The position numbers and the translations under genes were made by a program. Below, piece by piece: positions 46,697 to 55,668 of a stretch of 62,139 bases of DNA; the first letter of the stretch is position 1, and each line of letters begins with the position of its first letter. The stretch lies in IMG/VR virus record IMGVR_UViG_3300027976_000037, positions 1 to 62,139 of that record; one strand, 5' to 3'. Source of the DNA: a virus. The notes below the pieces were generated by a model, which did no database searches, was not told where the DNA came from, and worked only from the letters and a program-made list of their open reading frames with translations.

Positions 46697-48361
46697 ATGA
46701 GTTTGGTGGGAATGGACATAGCAATTCGATGGTCCGAACCCAAAAGGGTAGAAACTAAATTCGGCGGCAGATGGGTGAGAAGTTGGATGATTCCAGCTGA
46801 ATTTTTAGAAGGGTTTTTCTTATTTTGGGCAAAGCAAAAATTGGTTCTTAGAGCCAAAGGTTACTCCATTAGTAAAAACAATCACGGCCGGTGGATTTTG
46901 AATGAGTGGCAGCTACGGAAGGGTGAGTTTAGAGAAACCTTCGGTAAGGATAACCCCAAAGAAATAATTTCAGTTAAAGACATACCAAGTGAGTCTGTTC
47001 TACCGGAGTATAAAATGAAGGATGTATCTGGACTACGTGAGTGGCAACCAAAGTTGGCCGCCCAACTCTGTTCAGCTATTAAGGTTAACGATGCAGCCAT
47101 TGATGGCTCAGATACAGGAGCGGGCAAGACCTATGTGGCCACAGCTGTTGCCCGGGAATTAAAAATGGGAATTGGCGTCGTGTGTCCAAAGAGTGTCATT
47201 AGTAGCTGGAAACGGGTCATCGCAAACCACTTTGGGATGAAGCCTGAGTTTGTTCTAAACTACGAATCGGTCAAGACGGGAAAATATAAAGACATTGGAA
47301 CATGGAAGCCCATTAGTCGAACCAGCACCCGAGAATTTTTTAAATGGAATGCACCAAAGAACACTCTAATAATCTTCGATGAAAGCCATCGACTAAAGGG
47401 ACATGGTACACAGAACGCTGAGATAGCTATTGCTGCAAAGAAACAAAAGTATAAAATACTTTGTTGCTCAGCTACGAATGCAATTAATCCGATAGAGTTA
47501 AAAGCCACAGGCCTTATATTGGGACTGTACAAAAAAGGTTGGCCTCAATTTTTACGTGAACATGATTGTAAAAAAGGACGATTTGGTTGGGAGTTCGGCG
47601 GAGACAAGAAAATCTTAAAGAAACTACACGCTGATTTATTTTTTACTCGGGGTGTTCGTGTCCGAAAAGAAGATATCAAGGGATTTCCTGATTGTGAAAT
47701 TATCGCTGAGTCCTATAACATCGATGATATCTCTGAAAAAGAAATGAAAGCAGTTTACGCCGAAATGAATCGGGAGCTATCGGTTCTCAAAATAAAAAGT
47801 AAGTCTACCGCTGAGTGGAAAATAAATGCGATGGTAGTTCAATTGAGAGCACGGCAGAAAGCCGAACTATTAAAAGTGCCTCTGTTCGTTGAGATGGTAG
47901 AAGACTCACTACAAGATGGAATGTCAGTTGCTGTGTTTCTTAATTTTAGTGAAACCATCCGAGCATTGTCCAAGCGACTCAATACCAAGTGTATTGTGTG
48001 GGGGGAAAATAAAGGAAACGAACGTGATAAAAATATTGATGGATTTCAAGCAGATACGGAAAGAGTTATTTTAATCAATGTGAAGGCTGGGGGCGCTGGT
48101 CTTTCGTTACACGACTTAAATGGAAAATATCCGCGTATGTCTTTAATATCACCCACACCCTCAGCAGTTGATTTACGACAAGCTTTAGGTCGTATTCATC
48201 GAGACGGTGCTAAGTCAAAGTCTGTTCAAAAAATTCTATTTGTGGCTAACACGGAAGAAGAAGATACTTGTGAAAGAGTAAAATTAAAACTTGAAAATTT
48301 AGACACCATCAACGATGGAGAACTGTTGGTCGGAAGCGTATTTGAGCAATTAAAGTCTTGA
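46697..48361 (+). CDS. SNF2-type SF2 helicase
   Basis: 554 aa. GLREWQPKLAAQLCSAI (Q-motif-like), Walker A GSDTGAGKTYVA (about 137-148), IIFDESHRLKG (DESH), CCSATNAINP, then C-terminal QADTERVILINVKAGGAGLSLHDL and DLRQALGRIHRDGAKS with the arginine finger. A DNA translocase for replication restart or recombination, comparable in role to T4 UvsW. Confidence 0.92.
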   Translation: MSLVGMDIAIRWSEPKRVETKFGGRWVRSWMIPAEFLEGFFLFWAKQKLVLRAKGYSISKNNHGRWILNEWQLRKGEFRETFGKDNPKEIISVKDIPSESVLPEYKMKDVSGLREWQPKLAAQLCSAIKVNDAAIDGSDTGAGKTYVATAVARELKMGIGVVCPKSVISSWKRVIANHFGMKPEFVLNYESVKTGKYKDIGTWKPISRTSTREFFKWNAPKNTLIIFDESHRLKGHGTQNAEIAIAAKKQKYKILCCSATNAINPIELKATGLILGLYKKGWPQFLREHDCKKGRFGWEFGGDKKILKKLHADLFFTRGVRVRKEDIKGFPDCEIIAESYNIDDISEKEMKAVYAEMNRELSVLKIKSKSTAEWKINAMVVQLRARQKAELLKVPLFVEMVEDSLQDGMSVAVFLNFSETIRALSKRLNTKCIVWGENKGNERDKNIDGFQADTERVILINVKAGGAGLSLHDLNGKYPRMSLISPTPSAVDLRQALGRIHRDGAKSKSVQKILFVANTEEEDTCERVKLKLENLDTINDGELLVGSVFEQLKS

Positions 48362-48386
48362 CGAACAACAAATTCAGATGTACTAT
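48358..48386 (+). promoter_or_regulatory. Leaderless-type promoter of gene 48396
   Basis: TTGACG, 17-nt spacer, TACTAT (overlapping TATACTTAT); the -10 ends 9 nt before the ATG. Confidence 0.6.
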
Positions 48387-48395
48387 ACTTATTAA

Positions 48396-48731
48396 ATGGA
48401 GATGACTCAAAAATCAATAGAATATCATGTGGAGGGACCAGACTGGATGCATTCGGTTAAAATTGATCCTGAAATATTCGAATTCGACAAGGACCAATAT
48501 ATTGAGGCTGCGTCACGAGCCATCGAATTACAAATGAAAGTAGAGACGATAAATTTAGGTCCGATTGTGATAGTGAGAAAAGGCAAATCAAAAAAAGAAG
48601 CCATGGTCAACTCATTTATTTGTCTGAATAATATAAGTCAATTTAAAGTCGCTCAAATGCTTAGAAAAAATTTCATGAAACAGTCAAATGGCCAGGACCT
48701 TGCTATGGACAACGATGGATTTACCTCATGA
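48396..48731 (+). CDS. Hypothetical protein, 111 aa
   Basis: Not recognised. It contains FEFDKDQYIEAASRAIELQ and VIVRKGKSKKEAMV. It opens a seven-gene run of small proteins (48396-50561) linked by short overlaps. Confidence 0.73.
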   Translation: MEMTQKSIEYHVEGPDWMHSVKIDPEIFEFDKDQYIEAASRAIELQMKVETINLGPIVIVRKGKSKKEAMVNSFICLNNISQFKVAQMLRKNFMKQSNGQDLAMDNDGFTS

Positions 48732-48988
48732 GTAAAGCAATGACATCGAGGCAGGCGAGAAATTTATCGGACGACATTCGGAAAGAATTGACAGACGATA
48801 GTTATTTTACCGACAATATTTATCTGAGTATAAAAAACGTTGGAACCAAGTCGTTCAAAAATTGTAAATGTGATAGGCTAGATGGATGGTTGTTCATATG
48901 GACAAAAGATGATACATTTCTAGTTAGGGAGTCCGAAGCCGGCGACTTTCTGATAATCGACACAAACCCTTCCCCCCCTTTAATATAA
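48728..48988 (+). CDS. Hypothetical protein, 86 aa
   Basis: Not recognised. Mixed alpha/beta with a conserved-looking WLFIWTKDDTFLVRESE. Overlaps both neighbours. Confidence 0.7.
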   Translation: MSKAMTSRQARNLSDDIRKELTDDSYFTDNIYLSIKNVGTKSFKNCKCDRLDGWLFIWTKDDTFLVRESEAGDFLIIDTNPSPPLI

Positions 48989-49494
48989 TGCACCGCAATG
49001 GCAGACCTAGTCGCCCACTTTTAGAAAGTGAAATATTGGCGGCACAGAGTATATCTAAATCAGAATCGGAAGCCGCTCGTAAACTAGGTGTGTCGGAGGT
49101 TACTTATATAAAGTATGCCAAGATGTATGGTGTCTATGGTCGAGTAATGAACCGTGCTGGCAAAGGCGTTAGCAAGCCCATCAGAAACGAAGATGGTGGC
49201 AAGTATCCGCTAAGCAGAATCTTCGCAAATGAGTTTCCTGACTATCCACCACATCGGCTTCGCGTTAGGTGTGTCCGTTCCGGAAAATTGGAAGAAAAGT
49301 GTAGTATGTGTGGATTCCACGAAAAGAGATTGACAGACAATAGAGTGCCTGTCATATTAAATTTTTCCGATGGTAATGGTAAGAACATGGCACTTGAAAA
49401 CCTCGAACTACTTTGTTACAATTGTTACTTTTTATACGTGAATAATCCATATGGACAAAGAAAAGTATTTAAAATTGATCCTGATAAACTATGA
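48988..49494 (+). CDS. HTH plus degenerate HNH-fold protein
   Basis: 168 aa. An HTH-like start (SESEAARKLGVSEVTYIKYAK) precedes an HNH-type zinc fold: CSMCGF ... NLELLCYNCYF keeps the four cysteines, but the catalytic positions read LNFSDGNGKN instead of a D-H pair and Y instead of the last His. So it may bind DNA without cutting, for example as a regulator. Confidence 0.75.
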   Translation: MHRNGRPSRPLLESEILAAQSISKSESEAARKLGVSEVTYIKYAKMYGVYGRVMNRAGKGVSKPIRNEDGGKYPLSRIFANEFPDYPPHRLRVRCVRSGKLEEKCSMCGFHEKRLTDNRVPVILNFSDGNGKNMALENLELLCYNCYFLYVNNPYGQRKVFKIDPDKL

Positions 49495-49775
49495 AAGACC
49501 CGAACATGGTGGTTATAGAGCCGACACCAGAAGAAAAGAAAAAACTTCTGGAGGGATGGGTATTGATTGTCCAACAGGAATGCGACGATATTGAGTCAGA
49601 GCGAAGTAATAAATTTGAGATTTATAAGGCGCTGAAATCAAAGTATGATGGTTGGCTATCAAAAAAATTGAGATGGATAAATAAACTTGAAAAAAGACTC
49701 AACGCTCGAAAAAAGCAGCTTGAAGAAATTAAAGAGGAATTGAAAATTTTAAGTTCGTCAACAGACAATCCGTAA
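49491..49775 (+). CDS. Coiled-coil protein, 94 aa
   Basis: Mostly charged helix (KLEKRLNARKKQLEEIKEEL). Not recognised. Confidence 0.68.
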   Translation: MKDPNMVVIEPTPEEKKKLLEGWVLIVQQECDDIESERSNKFEIYKALKSKYDGWLSKKLRWINKLEKRLNARKKQLEEIKEELKILSSSTDNP

Positions 49776-49786
49776 TATATATACGT

Positions 49787-50104
49787 ATGAGAATAGACCC
49801 ACTGACACGATTTGTTGTATTAGACGATAGTAATCCAGAAAACATCATCGCCGCTGTGCAAGGGACGTATTTGTACAGAAATGGTGATATATTTTTTGCC
49901 ACCAATGGGGTTGAGAGTGAGTTGAAGAGATTTGAAGTGTCGAAGAGGGCACTAGCATACAGGTATTCAAATGAACCGTGGTGGACGAACATTGAAGAAT
50001 TTAGAATTACCTACGCTCACGAAAAAGAAATTTGGTACAAAGATTCAGGCGACGGAAGCACGGGGTGGAAATTTATTTCTTTTGACCAATCATATACTAC
50101 ATGA
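49787..50104 (+). CDS. Hypothetical protein, 105 aa
   Basis: Not recognised. Beta-rich, with AAVQGTYLYRNGDIFFATNG and GSTGWKFISFDQ. ATATATACGT lies directly before the ATG, a variant of the AT-rich start-proximal element. Confidence 0.7.
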   Translation: MRIDPLTRFVVLDDSNPENIIAAVQGTYLYRNGDIFFATNGVESELKRFEVSKRALAYRYSNEPWWTNIEEFRITYAHEKEIWYKDSGDGSTGWKFISFDQSYTT

Positions 50105-50361
50105 AAAATAATATACTATACATTGAATGCAGCTGTCATTCCCATCTACTAACAATTGAACGAGAGATTGAGGGCGTGGTGCCGATGTGGTATGTTTCAT
50201 ATTGGTCCCGCGGCCGAAGAGGCGAAGAGTCAGGTTGGGTGAACAAACTCAGACATATTTATAAAATTTTGAAAGACGGTTCTCCATACAATGACGACAT
50301 TATTCTCCAGAAGGAAGAGATGGAAAAACTTAGAGATTATTTAAATGAACAGTTAAAATGA
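50101..50361 (+). CDS. Hypothetical protein, 86 aa
   Basis: Not recognised. YIECSCHSHLLTIEREIEG and WYVSYWSRGRRG suggest a small beta-sheet domain. Coupled by overlaps. Confidence 0.7.
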   Translation: MKNNILYIECSCHSHLLTIEREIEGVVPMWYVSYWSRGRRGEESGWVNKLRHIYKILKDGSPYNDDIILQKEEMEKLRDYLNEQLK

Positions 50362-50561
50362 TGAAAACGCTATACGATTACTTAAAAAAGTATTTAGACA
50401 AAACAGAGCCATACCCCGTGATAGACCACAAAATTCGTGCCAGCAAACGGTCAGATGGAACAATTGAATTTTATATTCACGCAGACGGTGTGGATAGTAA
50501 CACTTTAGACTTTATTGTTCAACCAGATGGGCGATTGGTGTTAAAGAAAAATTATTCTTGA
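50358..50561 (+). CDS. Hypothetical protein, 67 aa
   Basis: Not recognised. Its stop overlaps the next gene's -35 box region (TTGACA at 50558). Confidence 0.65.
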   Translation: MMKTLYDYLKKYLDKTEPYPVIDHKIRASKRSDGTIEFYIHADGVDSNTLDFIVQPDGRLVLKKNYS

Positions 50562-50586
50562 CAAATTATAGTGAACATGTGAGACT
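50558..50586 (+). promoter_or_regulatory. Leaderless-type promoter of RNase Z
   Basis: TTGACA, 17-nt spacer, GAGACT; the weak -10 ends 6 nt before the GTG at 50593. Confidence 0.5.
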
Positions 50587-50592
50587 GTTGTT

Positions 50593-51462
50593 GTGAATAT
50601 AAATACACACATCCCATTTGGCGCAACCCTATTTAGTAGAGGACTTTACAGTTCTTGGTGTCATGTCCCTCACTACAACTTACTTTTTGATTGTGGAGAA
50701 GGATGCGCCACGGCTATCGGGAATGACATTTCTAACATCACCAAAATTTTTATTGGCCACGGCCATGGCGACCACACCCTCGGACTATTCAGTCTAATCG
50801 GTTGTCGTAACACAAGTCGGGGAACTTCCAAGAACCCAGAGACTCGCGACCACAACAAGCCGCTTGAAATTTTTTATCCATATGGTAGTGAGGGGATTGC
50901 TGATATCATTGACTTTGTAACTAAGCGTAATGCTGGTTGGCTGCGGTACGATCTTAAGTGGACTCCGCTAAGAATTGGCGACACTGTTAAAATTGGACAC
51001 AATACGTTTATTCGTGCATTTGAGATGCTGCATCAGCGGAATGGTCTGTCTCTTGGGTATGTTATCTATGAGAAGCGCAATAGACTCAAACCGGAGTTTC
51101 GTGGTAGAGATATCCCAGCGCTGCTAAAGTCTGGCTCAGTCAACCGAGACCACCTTAACGAATTCTATGACGTAAATCTATTTGCGTACTGCCTCGATGC
51201 GTATGAGATTCCGACTGGCCATGAAATCCACGGATGCCCACACGTTGTTATGGACTGCACCTTTATAAATCCAAAAGATAGAACAAACATGACTCACTTT
51301 ACACTTATTGAGGCTCTTCTGTTCTGCCACAACAACAGTATCACAAATATGTATGCTGCACACGTTTCTCCGCGTTATGATGGCCGGGTAATTGAGACTT
51401 CGTTTAATAGCGAAGTGACCAAGGTTCACTATCTGAGTAACACTAATACAAACCAAATTTAA
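50593..51462 (+). CDS. rnz: RNase Z (metallo-beta-lactamase fold)
   Basis: 289 aa with GTG start. LLFDCGEGC, then the zinc motif FIGHGHGDHTLGL (H-x-H-x-D-H at about residues 57-62), AFEMLHQRNGLSLGYVI, VVMDCTFINP and AAHVSPRYD supply the remaining ligands in the RNase Z order. RNase Z trims 3' trailers of tRNA precursors. Here it fits with the tRNA island, tmRNA and RNase P RNA. Other MBL nucleases remain possible. Confidence 0.86.
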   Translation: MNINTHIPFGATLFSRGLYSSWCHVPHYNLLFDCGEGCATAIGNDISNITKIFIGHGHGDHTLGLFSLIGCRNTSRGTSKNPETRDHNKPLEIFYPYGSEGIADIIDFVTKRNAGWLRYDLKWTPLRIGDTVKIGHNTFIRAFEMLHQRNGLSLGYVIYEKRNRLKPEFRGRDIPALLKSGSVNRDHLNEFYDVNLFAYCLDAYEIPTGHEIHGCPHVVMDCTFINPKDRTNMTHFTLIEALLFCHNNSITNMYAAHVSPRYDGRVIETSFNSEVTKVHYLSNTNTNQI

Positions 51463-51464
51463 TT

Positions 51465-52280
51465 ATGAATGACACAGAAAAGAAAATTGCAGAAACTATA
51501 TGTGAGGTAAAGATGTCTGCCGAAATGGAAAAAAAATTGGCAATCGTTGTGCAGTCCATAAAAACACCAAAGAATTCCTCAGACCGTCCATCACTGGCGA
51601 CCCGATTCTCTGAATGGTTGGAGTGGATTGATCCATTCGATAGATATTGTTTCATTAAGTCGTACGACGAATACGTAAATCTTTCATATTCTGAAAAAAC
51701 AGTTTGGTTTTTTCTGTATAAAGAACATTCCATTTCTGGTCGATTTTGGACTCTAACTGGGATTACAAACTCAGACGACGAGCTCATTGAAAATTATAAA
51801 AAATATAGGTGGCCTATCCAGTATTTTTTACGGAAGAATTTCGATATTAGATTTTGGAGACATACACTAAAAAACATTTGGTATACGAAAGTTAGTTGCG
51901 TCTTTAATCCTCGCCAAAAATGGTTAACTAAAAAAATACCTAACACGTGGGCTGATAAAGTCTCACTCATCCAAGAACTCAATTTCGAAATGGTGTTGAA
52001 CTTCGTCGATTACGAAAAATGTTTTGAGTGCATCAACTATGACTCCGACAAATACCACAAGAAATTTTCCAAGGAACTGAAAGAATGTTATAATTATATT
52101 TCTGTTGAACGGCCGATTTTAGTCGAGCAATATGAATCTTCTTTTCCCGATTTGGATCAATGTTCCGGTGATTACAAGAAAGACTATGGAGAAACAAATC
52201 GTTTAGAAAAACTTCTTAATGACACAGACACAAAGTATCTGACGTGGATTGTAAAAAACCGCGGCTTCTTTTGGGTGTAA
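51465..52280 (+). CDS. Hypothetical protein, 271 aa
   Basis: Not recognised. Helical, aromatic-rich (WLEWIDPFDRYCF, WFFLYKEHSISGRFW, FDIRFWRHTLKNIWY). No signal peptide or membrane helix. Follows RNase Z by 2 nt and so probably shares its mRNA. Confidence 0.72.
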   Translation: MNDTEKKIAETICEVKMSAEMEKKLAIVVQSIKTPKNSSDRPSLATRFSEWLEWIDPFDRYCFIKSYDEYVNLSYSEKTVWFFLYKEHSISGRFWTLTGITNSDDELIENYKKYRWPIQYFLRKNFDIRFWRHTLKNIWYTKVSCVFNPRQKWLTKKIPNTWADKVSLIQELNFEMVLNFVDYEKCFECINYDSDKYHKKFSKELKECYNYISVERPILVEQYESSFPDLDQCSGDYKKDYGETNRLEKLLNDTDTKYLTWIVKNRGFFWV

Positions 52281-52282
52281 CC

Positions 52283-52660
52283 ATGCACCACGACATTTGC
52301 ATAAAAACCATTAGGGCTTCCGACTACGCCAATCTGATTCTGCTAAACCGAACATACAGTATGCTCGAGCGGCGCCGGTGGTTCAAAGTGCGTAAGGAGT
52401 TTTTAGCGGAGCAGTTGATAAAAACTGGAAACTTGACGTGCTTCTATTGCAATAGGAATGATCTTACTATAGAGGGACCGAAGTCCGCCGCGACGGTCGA
52501 TCACATTATTCCAAAATCATCTGGTGGAAAAGAGTTTGACAAAGAAAATTTCGCAGTCTGTTGCTTTAGCTGTAACAGTAAGAAGGGTTCGGCGACCAAA
52601 GAAAGTTTTGAGGCGGGAAGGTATCTGACTATCAAAAAGAAACATATAAACAATCCTTGA
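52283..52660 (+). CDS. HNH endonuclease
   Basis: 125 aa from ATG 52283. CFYCNRNDLT, ATVDHIIPKSSGG and NFAVCCFSCNSKKGSAT form a complete HNH with D-H, N and four zinc cysteines. Small, similar to free-standing homing or packaging-associated HNH nucleases. Confidence 0.9.
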   Translation: MHHDICIKTIRASDYANLILLNRTYSMLERRRWFKVRKEFLAEQLIKTGNLTCFYCNRNDLTIEGPKSAATVDHIIPKSSGGKEFDKENFAVCCFSCNSKKGSATKESFEAGRYLTIKKKHINNP

Positions 52661-52684
52661 CTTTAAGTGTTGGTGTAGTATAAT
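52657..52684 (+). promoter_or_regulatory. Leaderless-type promoter of metallophosphoesterase 1
   Basis: TTGACT, 16-nt spacer, perfect TATAAT; the -10 ends 6 nt before the ATG at 52691. The clearest example of the class. Confidence 0.8.
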
Positions 52685-52690
52685 AAGACC

Positions 52691-53647
52691 ATGCGTATAT
52701 TAGTATTAAGCGATATTCATCATCGGTGGGTTCGAGCACAATCTCTGATTGACACAGTTCCTCACGATAAAGTTGTTCTGTTGGGCGATTATTTCGACCA
52801 ATTCAATGATAACATACATGATGCGCATAACACTGCCACGTGGTTAAAGGATATGGTTATACCCAATCCAAACATTGTTCAGTTGATTGGAAATCATGAC
52901 CAATATTATTTCTGGCATTGGTATCCACATTTTCGCGGCAGTGGATATTCTGATGCCAAACGTGATGCCATCAGATCGGTCCTACAACAAGACCACGTTA
53001 AACAGTTTAAATTTTTCCACATCGAAGAAAACATCGTGTTTAGTCACGCTGGAATCAGTGGTGCTCTTTGGAAAGAAATTGCTAAATACAACATCATTGA
53101 CAAAACGACGAACCTTGAGAACTTTTCAACGGTTATGACGGAAATGGTTGCCAAGAATTTAGAATGTGTTGATTTGCTTAGGCCTGCCCCCCTATTTATG
53201 GCCGGGTGGGATCGAGGTGGCACTCAACGGCACGGCGGACTTACGTGGAGTTGCTGGTCAAGCTTTGGTCCCGTCAAGGGAATTAATCAGGTGGTCGGGC
53301 ATACCCCACATTATATCCCAGAATTTCTTGTTCAGAGTGATTCTGGCTCAATTAAGAAATATTCTGCCGAAAAATTTAATTCTGAGCGGTTTTTTGGAAA
53401 TAAAAAAGTCACGAGCATAAACCTAGCTCTCGACACTCATTCAGAACACTATGCCATTGTTGAGGATGGTAGGATTGAAATCTACGATGCAAATACTAGG
53501 CTCACTATTAAAGAAATGATTGAGAAGGGTATTCCATTCTCAGAGAAACAACAGGCTGTGATTAATCCTCACCTTGCCGAAAAGTTTAGGCAGGATGCCA
53601 TCGAAGAAGCGAAAAAGAAATCGAATTACTACCGATTGAAGGGATAG
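52691..53647 (+). CDS. Calcineurin-like metallophosphoesterase
   Basis: 318 aa. LVLSDIHHRW (D-x-H), LLGDYFDQF (GDxxD), LIGNHDQYYF (GNHD), FSHAGISG and VVGHTPH. The two-metal site is complete. GDYFDQ replaces the GDxVDR of protein phosphatases. May act on nucleotides, RNA ends or phosphoproteins, as in T4-type phages. Confidence 0.92.
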   Translation: MRILVLSDIHHRWVRAQSLIDTVPHDKVVLLGDYFDQFNDNIHDAHNTATWLKDMVIPNPNIVQLIGNHDQYYFWHWYPHFRGSGYSDAKRDAIRSVLQQDHVKQFKFFHIEENIVFSHAGISGALWKEIAKYNIIDKTTNLENFSTVMTEMVAKNLECVDLLRPAPLFMAGWDRGGTQRHGGLTWSCWSSFGPVKGINQVVGHTPHYIPEFLVQSDSGSIKKYSAEKFNSERFFGNKKVTSINLALDTHSEHYAIVEDGRIEIYDANTRLTIKEMIEKGIPFSEKQQAVINPHLAEKFRQDAIEEAKKKSNYYRLKG

Positions 53648-53681
53648 GCTGGCCCACGGGGCTTTCACGTCTGAGACTTGA

Positions 53682-53689
53682 TATTTATA
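53682..53689 (+). promoter_or_regulatory. TATTTATA octamer before gene 53694
   Basis: The octamer lies about 4 nt before the ATG at 53694, inside TTGATATTTATAGGG. Confidence 0.5.
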
Positions 53690-53693
53690 GGGT

Positions 53694-53870
53694 ATGTTTG
53701 AAAAGACATATCTTATAACTGTGTACGAAGCCGATACTCCAAACGTCGTGCTCACATTTACGATTGGTGGTATCAGTATGAGGCGAATCAACGGCTACAC
53801 CCTCTCAATTGATGGAAAGTTAATGACGTTCGACCCAGCTACCTATGTTGACTTTTCTCAACAAAACTAA
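53694..53870 (+). CDS. Hypothetical protein, 58 aa
   Basis: Begins MFEKTYLITVYEADTPN; a small beta-rich protein. Promoter octamer at its start supports expression. Not recognised. Confidence 0.65.
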   Translation: MFEKTYLITVYEADTPNVVLTFTIGGISMRRINGYTLSIDGKLMTFDPATYVDFSQQN

Positions 53871-53892
53871 GGCATCCTCTTTACTACCGTCA

Positions 53893-54243
53893 ATTACCGT
53901 CCCTCTAAAGAAGGGACGGCTTGACGTTGATTGACTGTCTCAACATCATATGGTCCATTGACACGGACCTGCCCATCGAGTGCTTTGCAACACGAGTTGG
54001 GGTGTTTGGAGTATTTTTGGAGAATGTTAATTGCCGCATTTATGTCTGCGTCAAGCACAACTCCATCACTCGCGATATACCTGCAACCTTGTCTTATTCC
54101 ACCAACTAAACCTCTATGGTCTAGTTGGTTTGTGTAAGCTGGGTTAACTGTTGCAACTTTTTTTCCATAAAGTTGTGCCTTGTATGTTAATATGGTTCTA
54201 ACCGCAAAAAACGGTAAAGCCTCAATTAATGGAAAAATCGTTT
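53893..54243 (-). pseudogene. TnpB C-terminal half remnant, copy 3
   Basis: The minus strand encodes about 116 residues without a start: ALPFFAVRTILTYKAQLYGK, NPAYTNQLDHRGLV, the RuvC-III-like LDADINAAINILQKY and a tail VPSLEGR plus stop. Upstream in frame is a TAA. The zinc ribbon region reads GCRYIASDG without its cysteine pairs, so this is a different TnpB subfamily from the intact copy. The right-end hairpin CCGTCCC/GGGACGG matches copy 2. Confidence 0.87.
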
Positions 54244-54260
54244 ACGACGGATAATAGTTC

Positions 54261-54289
54261 TTGACTTTTTACAAACAATACCACAGACT
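54261..54289 (+). promoter_or_regulatory. Leaderless-type promoter of the ligase gene
   Basis: TTGACT, 17-nt spacer, CAGACT; the weak -10 ends 7 nt before the ATG at 54297, mirroring the RNase Z promoter. Confidence 0.5.
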
Positions 54290-54296
54290 TACTGTA

Positions 54297-55454
54297 ATGA
54301 ATAAAACATTCCCAATCCTATACAAACGTACCGCAACTGGTGCAACTCAAATCTGGCGTGCCGAAGTCGAAGCTGACAAGTTTCGCGTGACTTCTGGACA
54401 GCTTGATGGCAAACAAGTTATGAGTTCGTGGACTGTCTGCGAAGGTAAGAATTTGGGCAAGGCCAATGAAACTTCCCCCCACGAACAAGCCGTTTCTGAG
54501 GCTCAATCAAAGTGGGACAAAAAGGCCAAAACTGGTTACACCCAAGACATTGAGAAAATTGATACTTGCACCAAGTATGTCAAGCCGATGCTTGCAAAGA
54601 AGTTGCTTGACCGATTGGATGAGATTGACTGGAAGAAGGGTGTTCTTGTCCAAAACAAGTTCAATGGCGTCCGATGTGTCGCTACGAGTGAAAGTGGAGT
54701 GGTTTTGCTGAAGAGTCGCCAAGGTGAGGTTTGGATTTCTGTTCCCCACATCAACAAGGACTTACAAAAGTTTTTCGCTAAATATCCGAACGCTGTTCTC
54801 GACGGAGAACTGTTCAACAACGAGTTGCGTGAACGCCTCAATGAATTGAACAGCATTGCCAGCAAGAAGAAACAAAAAGAACTCACACCCGAACTTTTGA
54901 AACAGAGTGAGGAAATGGTCCGGTTCTATGTCTACGATGGATATGATTTCGACGGTAAGACTGGTCCCAAGATTGGTTATGAGATTCGTAAGGATTGGAT
55001 TGACACTAGCCTGCCAAAGTTTTCCACCTATTTCCGCTCGGTCAAAACCGACTTGGTTCATTCGATGGCTGAGGTCGATGAGATTTTCTTTAAATACGTC
55101 GCTGACGGGCAAGAGGGCATTATCGTCCGCATCCCAAACAGCGCATACAAAAACAATCGTTCTTCGGATTTGCTAAAACACAAGCCCGTAGATTCAGATG
55201 AGGGTATAATCCTTTCTCTCAGTGAGGGAACGGGCAACTGGGCTGATACGGCTAAGACCGCCACTATAAAGTGGAAGGGTAAAGTTTTCGATGCTACGTT
55301 TAAGGGAAGTTACGCTCTCGGGGAAGAACGATTGAAGAATCCGACTCCTTGGATTAAGTTGAAGGTCACGTTCCTCTACAACGGATTGACCGGGCTTGGA
55401 ACACCGAACTTCGCTCGCATCGACCCCAACAATTGTTTCGTGTGTGATAGATAA
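54297..55454 (+). CDS. ATP-dependent DNA ligase with WGR-like N-terminus
   Basis: 385 aa. N-terminal ATGATQIWRAEVEADKFRV ... SSWTVCEGKNLGKANETS resembles a WGR-type domain. Nucleotidyltransferase motifs follow: motif I LVQNKFNGVRCVA with the catalytic Lys, AVLDGELF, VYDGYDF, EGIIVRIPNSAYKNNRSSDLLKHKP. Seals nicks in phage DNA. The promoter fixes the start. Confidence 0.92.
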   Translation: MNKTFPILYKRTATGATQIWRAEVEADKFRVTSGQLDGKQVMSSWTVCEGKNLGKANETSPHEQAVSEAQSKWDKKAKTGYTQDIEKIDTCTKYVKPMLAKKLLDRLDEIDWKKGVLVQNKFNGVRCVATSESGVVLLKSRQGEVWISVPHINKDLQKFFAKYPNAVLDGELFNNELRERLNELNSIASKKKQKELTPELLKQSEEMVRFYVYDGYDFDGKTGPKIGYEIRKDWIDTSLPKFSTYFRSVKTDLVHSMAEVDEIFFKYVADGQEGIIVRIPNSAYKNNRSSDLLKHKPVDSDEGIILSLSEGTGNWADTAKTATIKWKGKVFDATFKGSYALGEERLKNPTPWIKLKVTFLYNGLTGLGTPNFARIDPNNCFVCDR

Positions 55455-55457
55455 ATT

Positions 55458-55661
55458 ATGAAAATTTCGAATACTAAAATGAAATACAATCGTGTAATCG
55501 ATTTTTGTTGGTGCTACGACGCCATAGCAGATTTTTGGACGGTGGAATACCGAATACACTATATTGCTTTCAAGTTGGCCGCGTGGTTCAGTCGAACATT
55601 TCGTGTGGCGTTAATTACCGTAAACTCGGCCCGCAACGCATATAACAAAAACATCATTTAA
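55458..55661 (+). CDS. Hypothetical protein, 67 aa
   Basis: Not recognised. FCWCYDAIADFWTVEYRIHY and a hydrophobic middle may weakly associate with membranes. Follows the ligase by 3 nt. Confidence 0.58.
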   Translation: MKISNTKMKYNRVIDFCWCYDAIADFWTVEYRIHYIAFKLAAWFSRTFRVALITVNSARNAYNKNII

Positions 55662-55668
55662 ACGAGCC

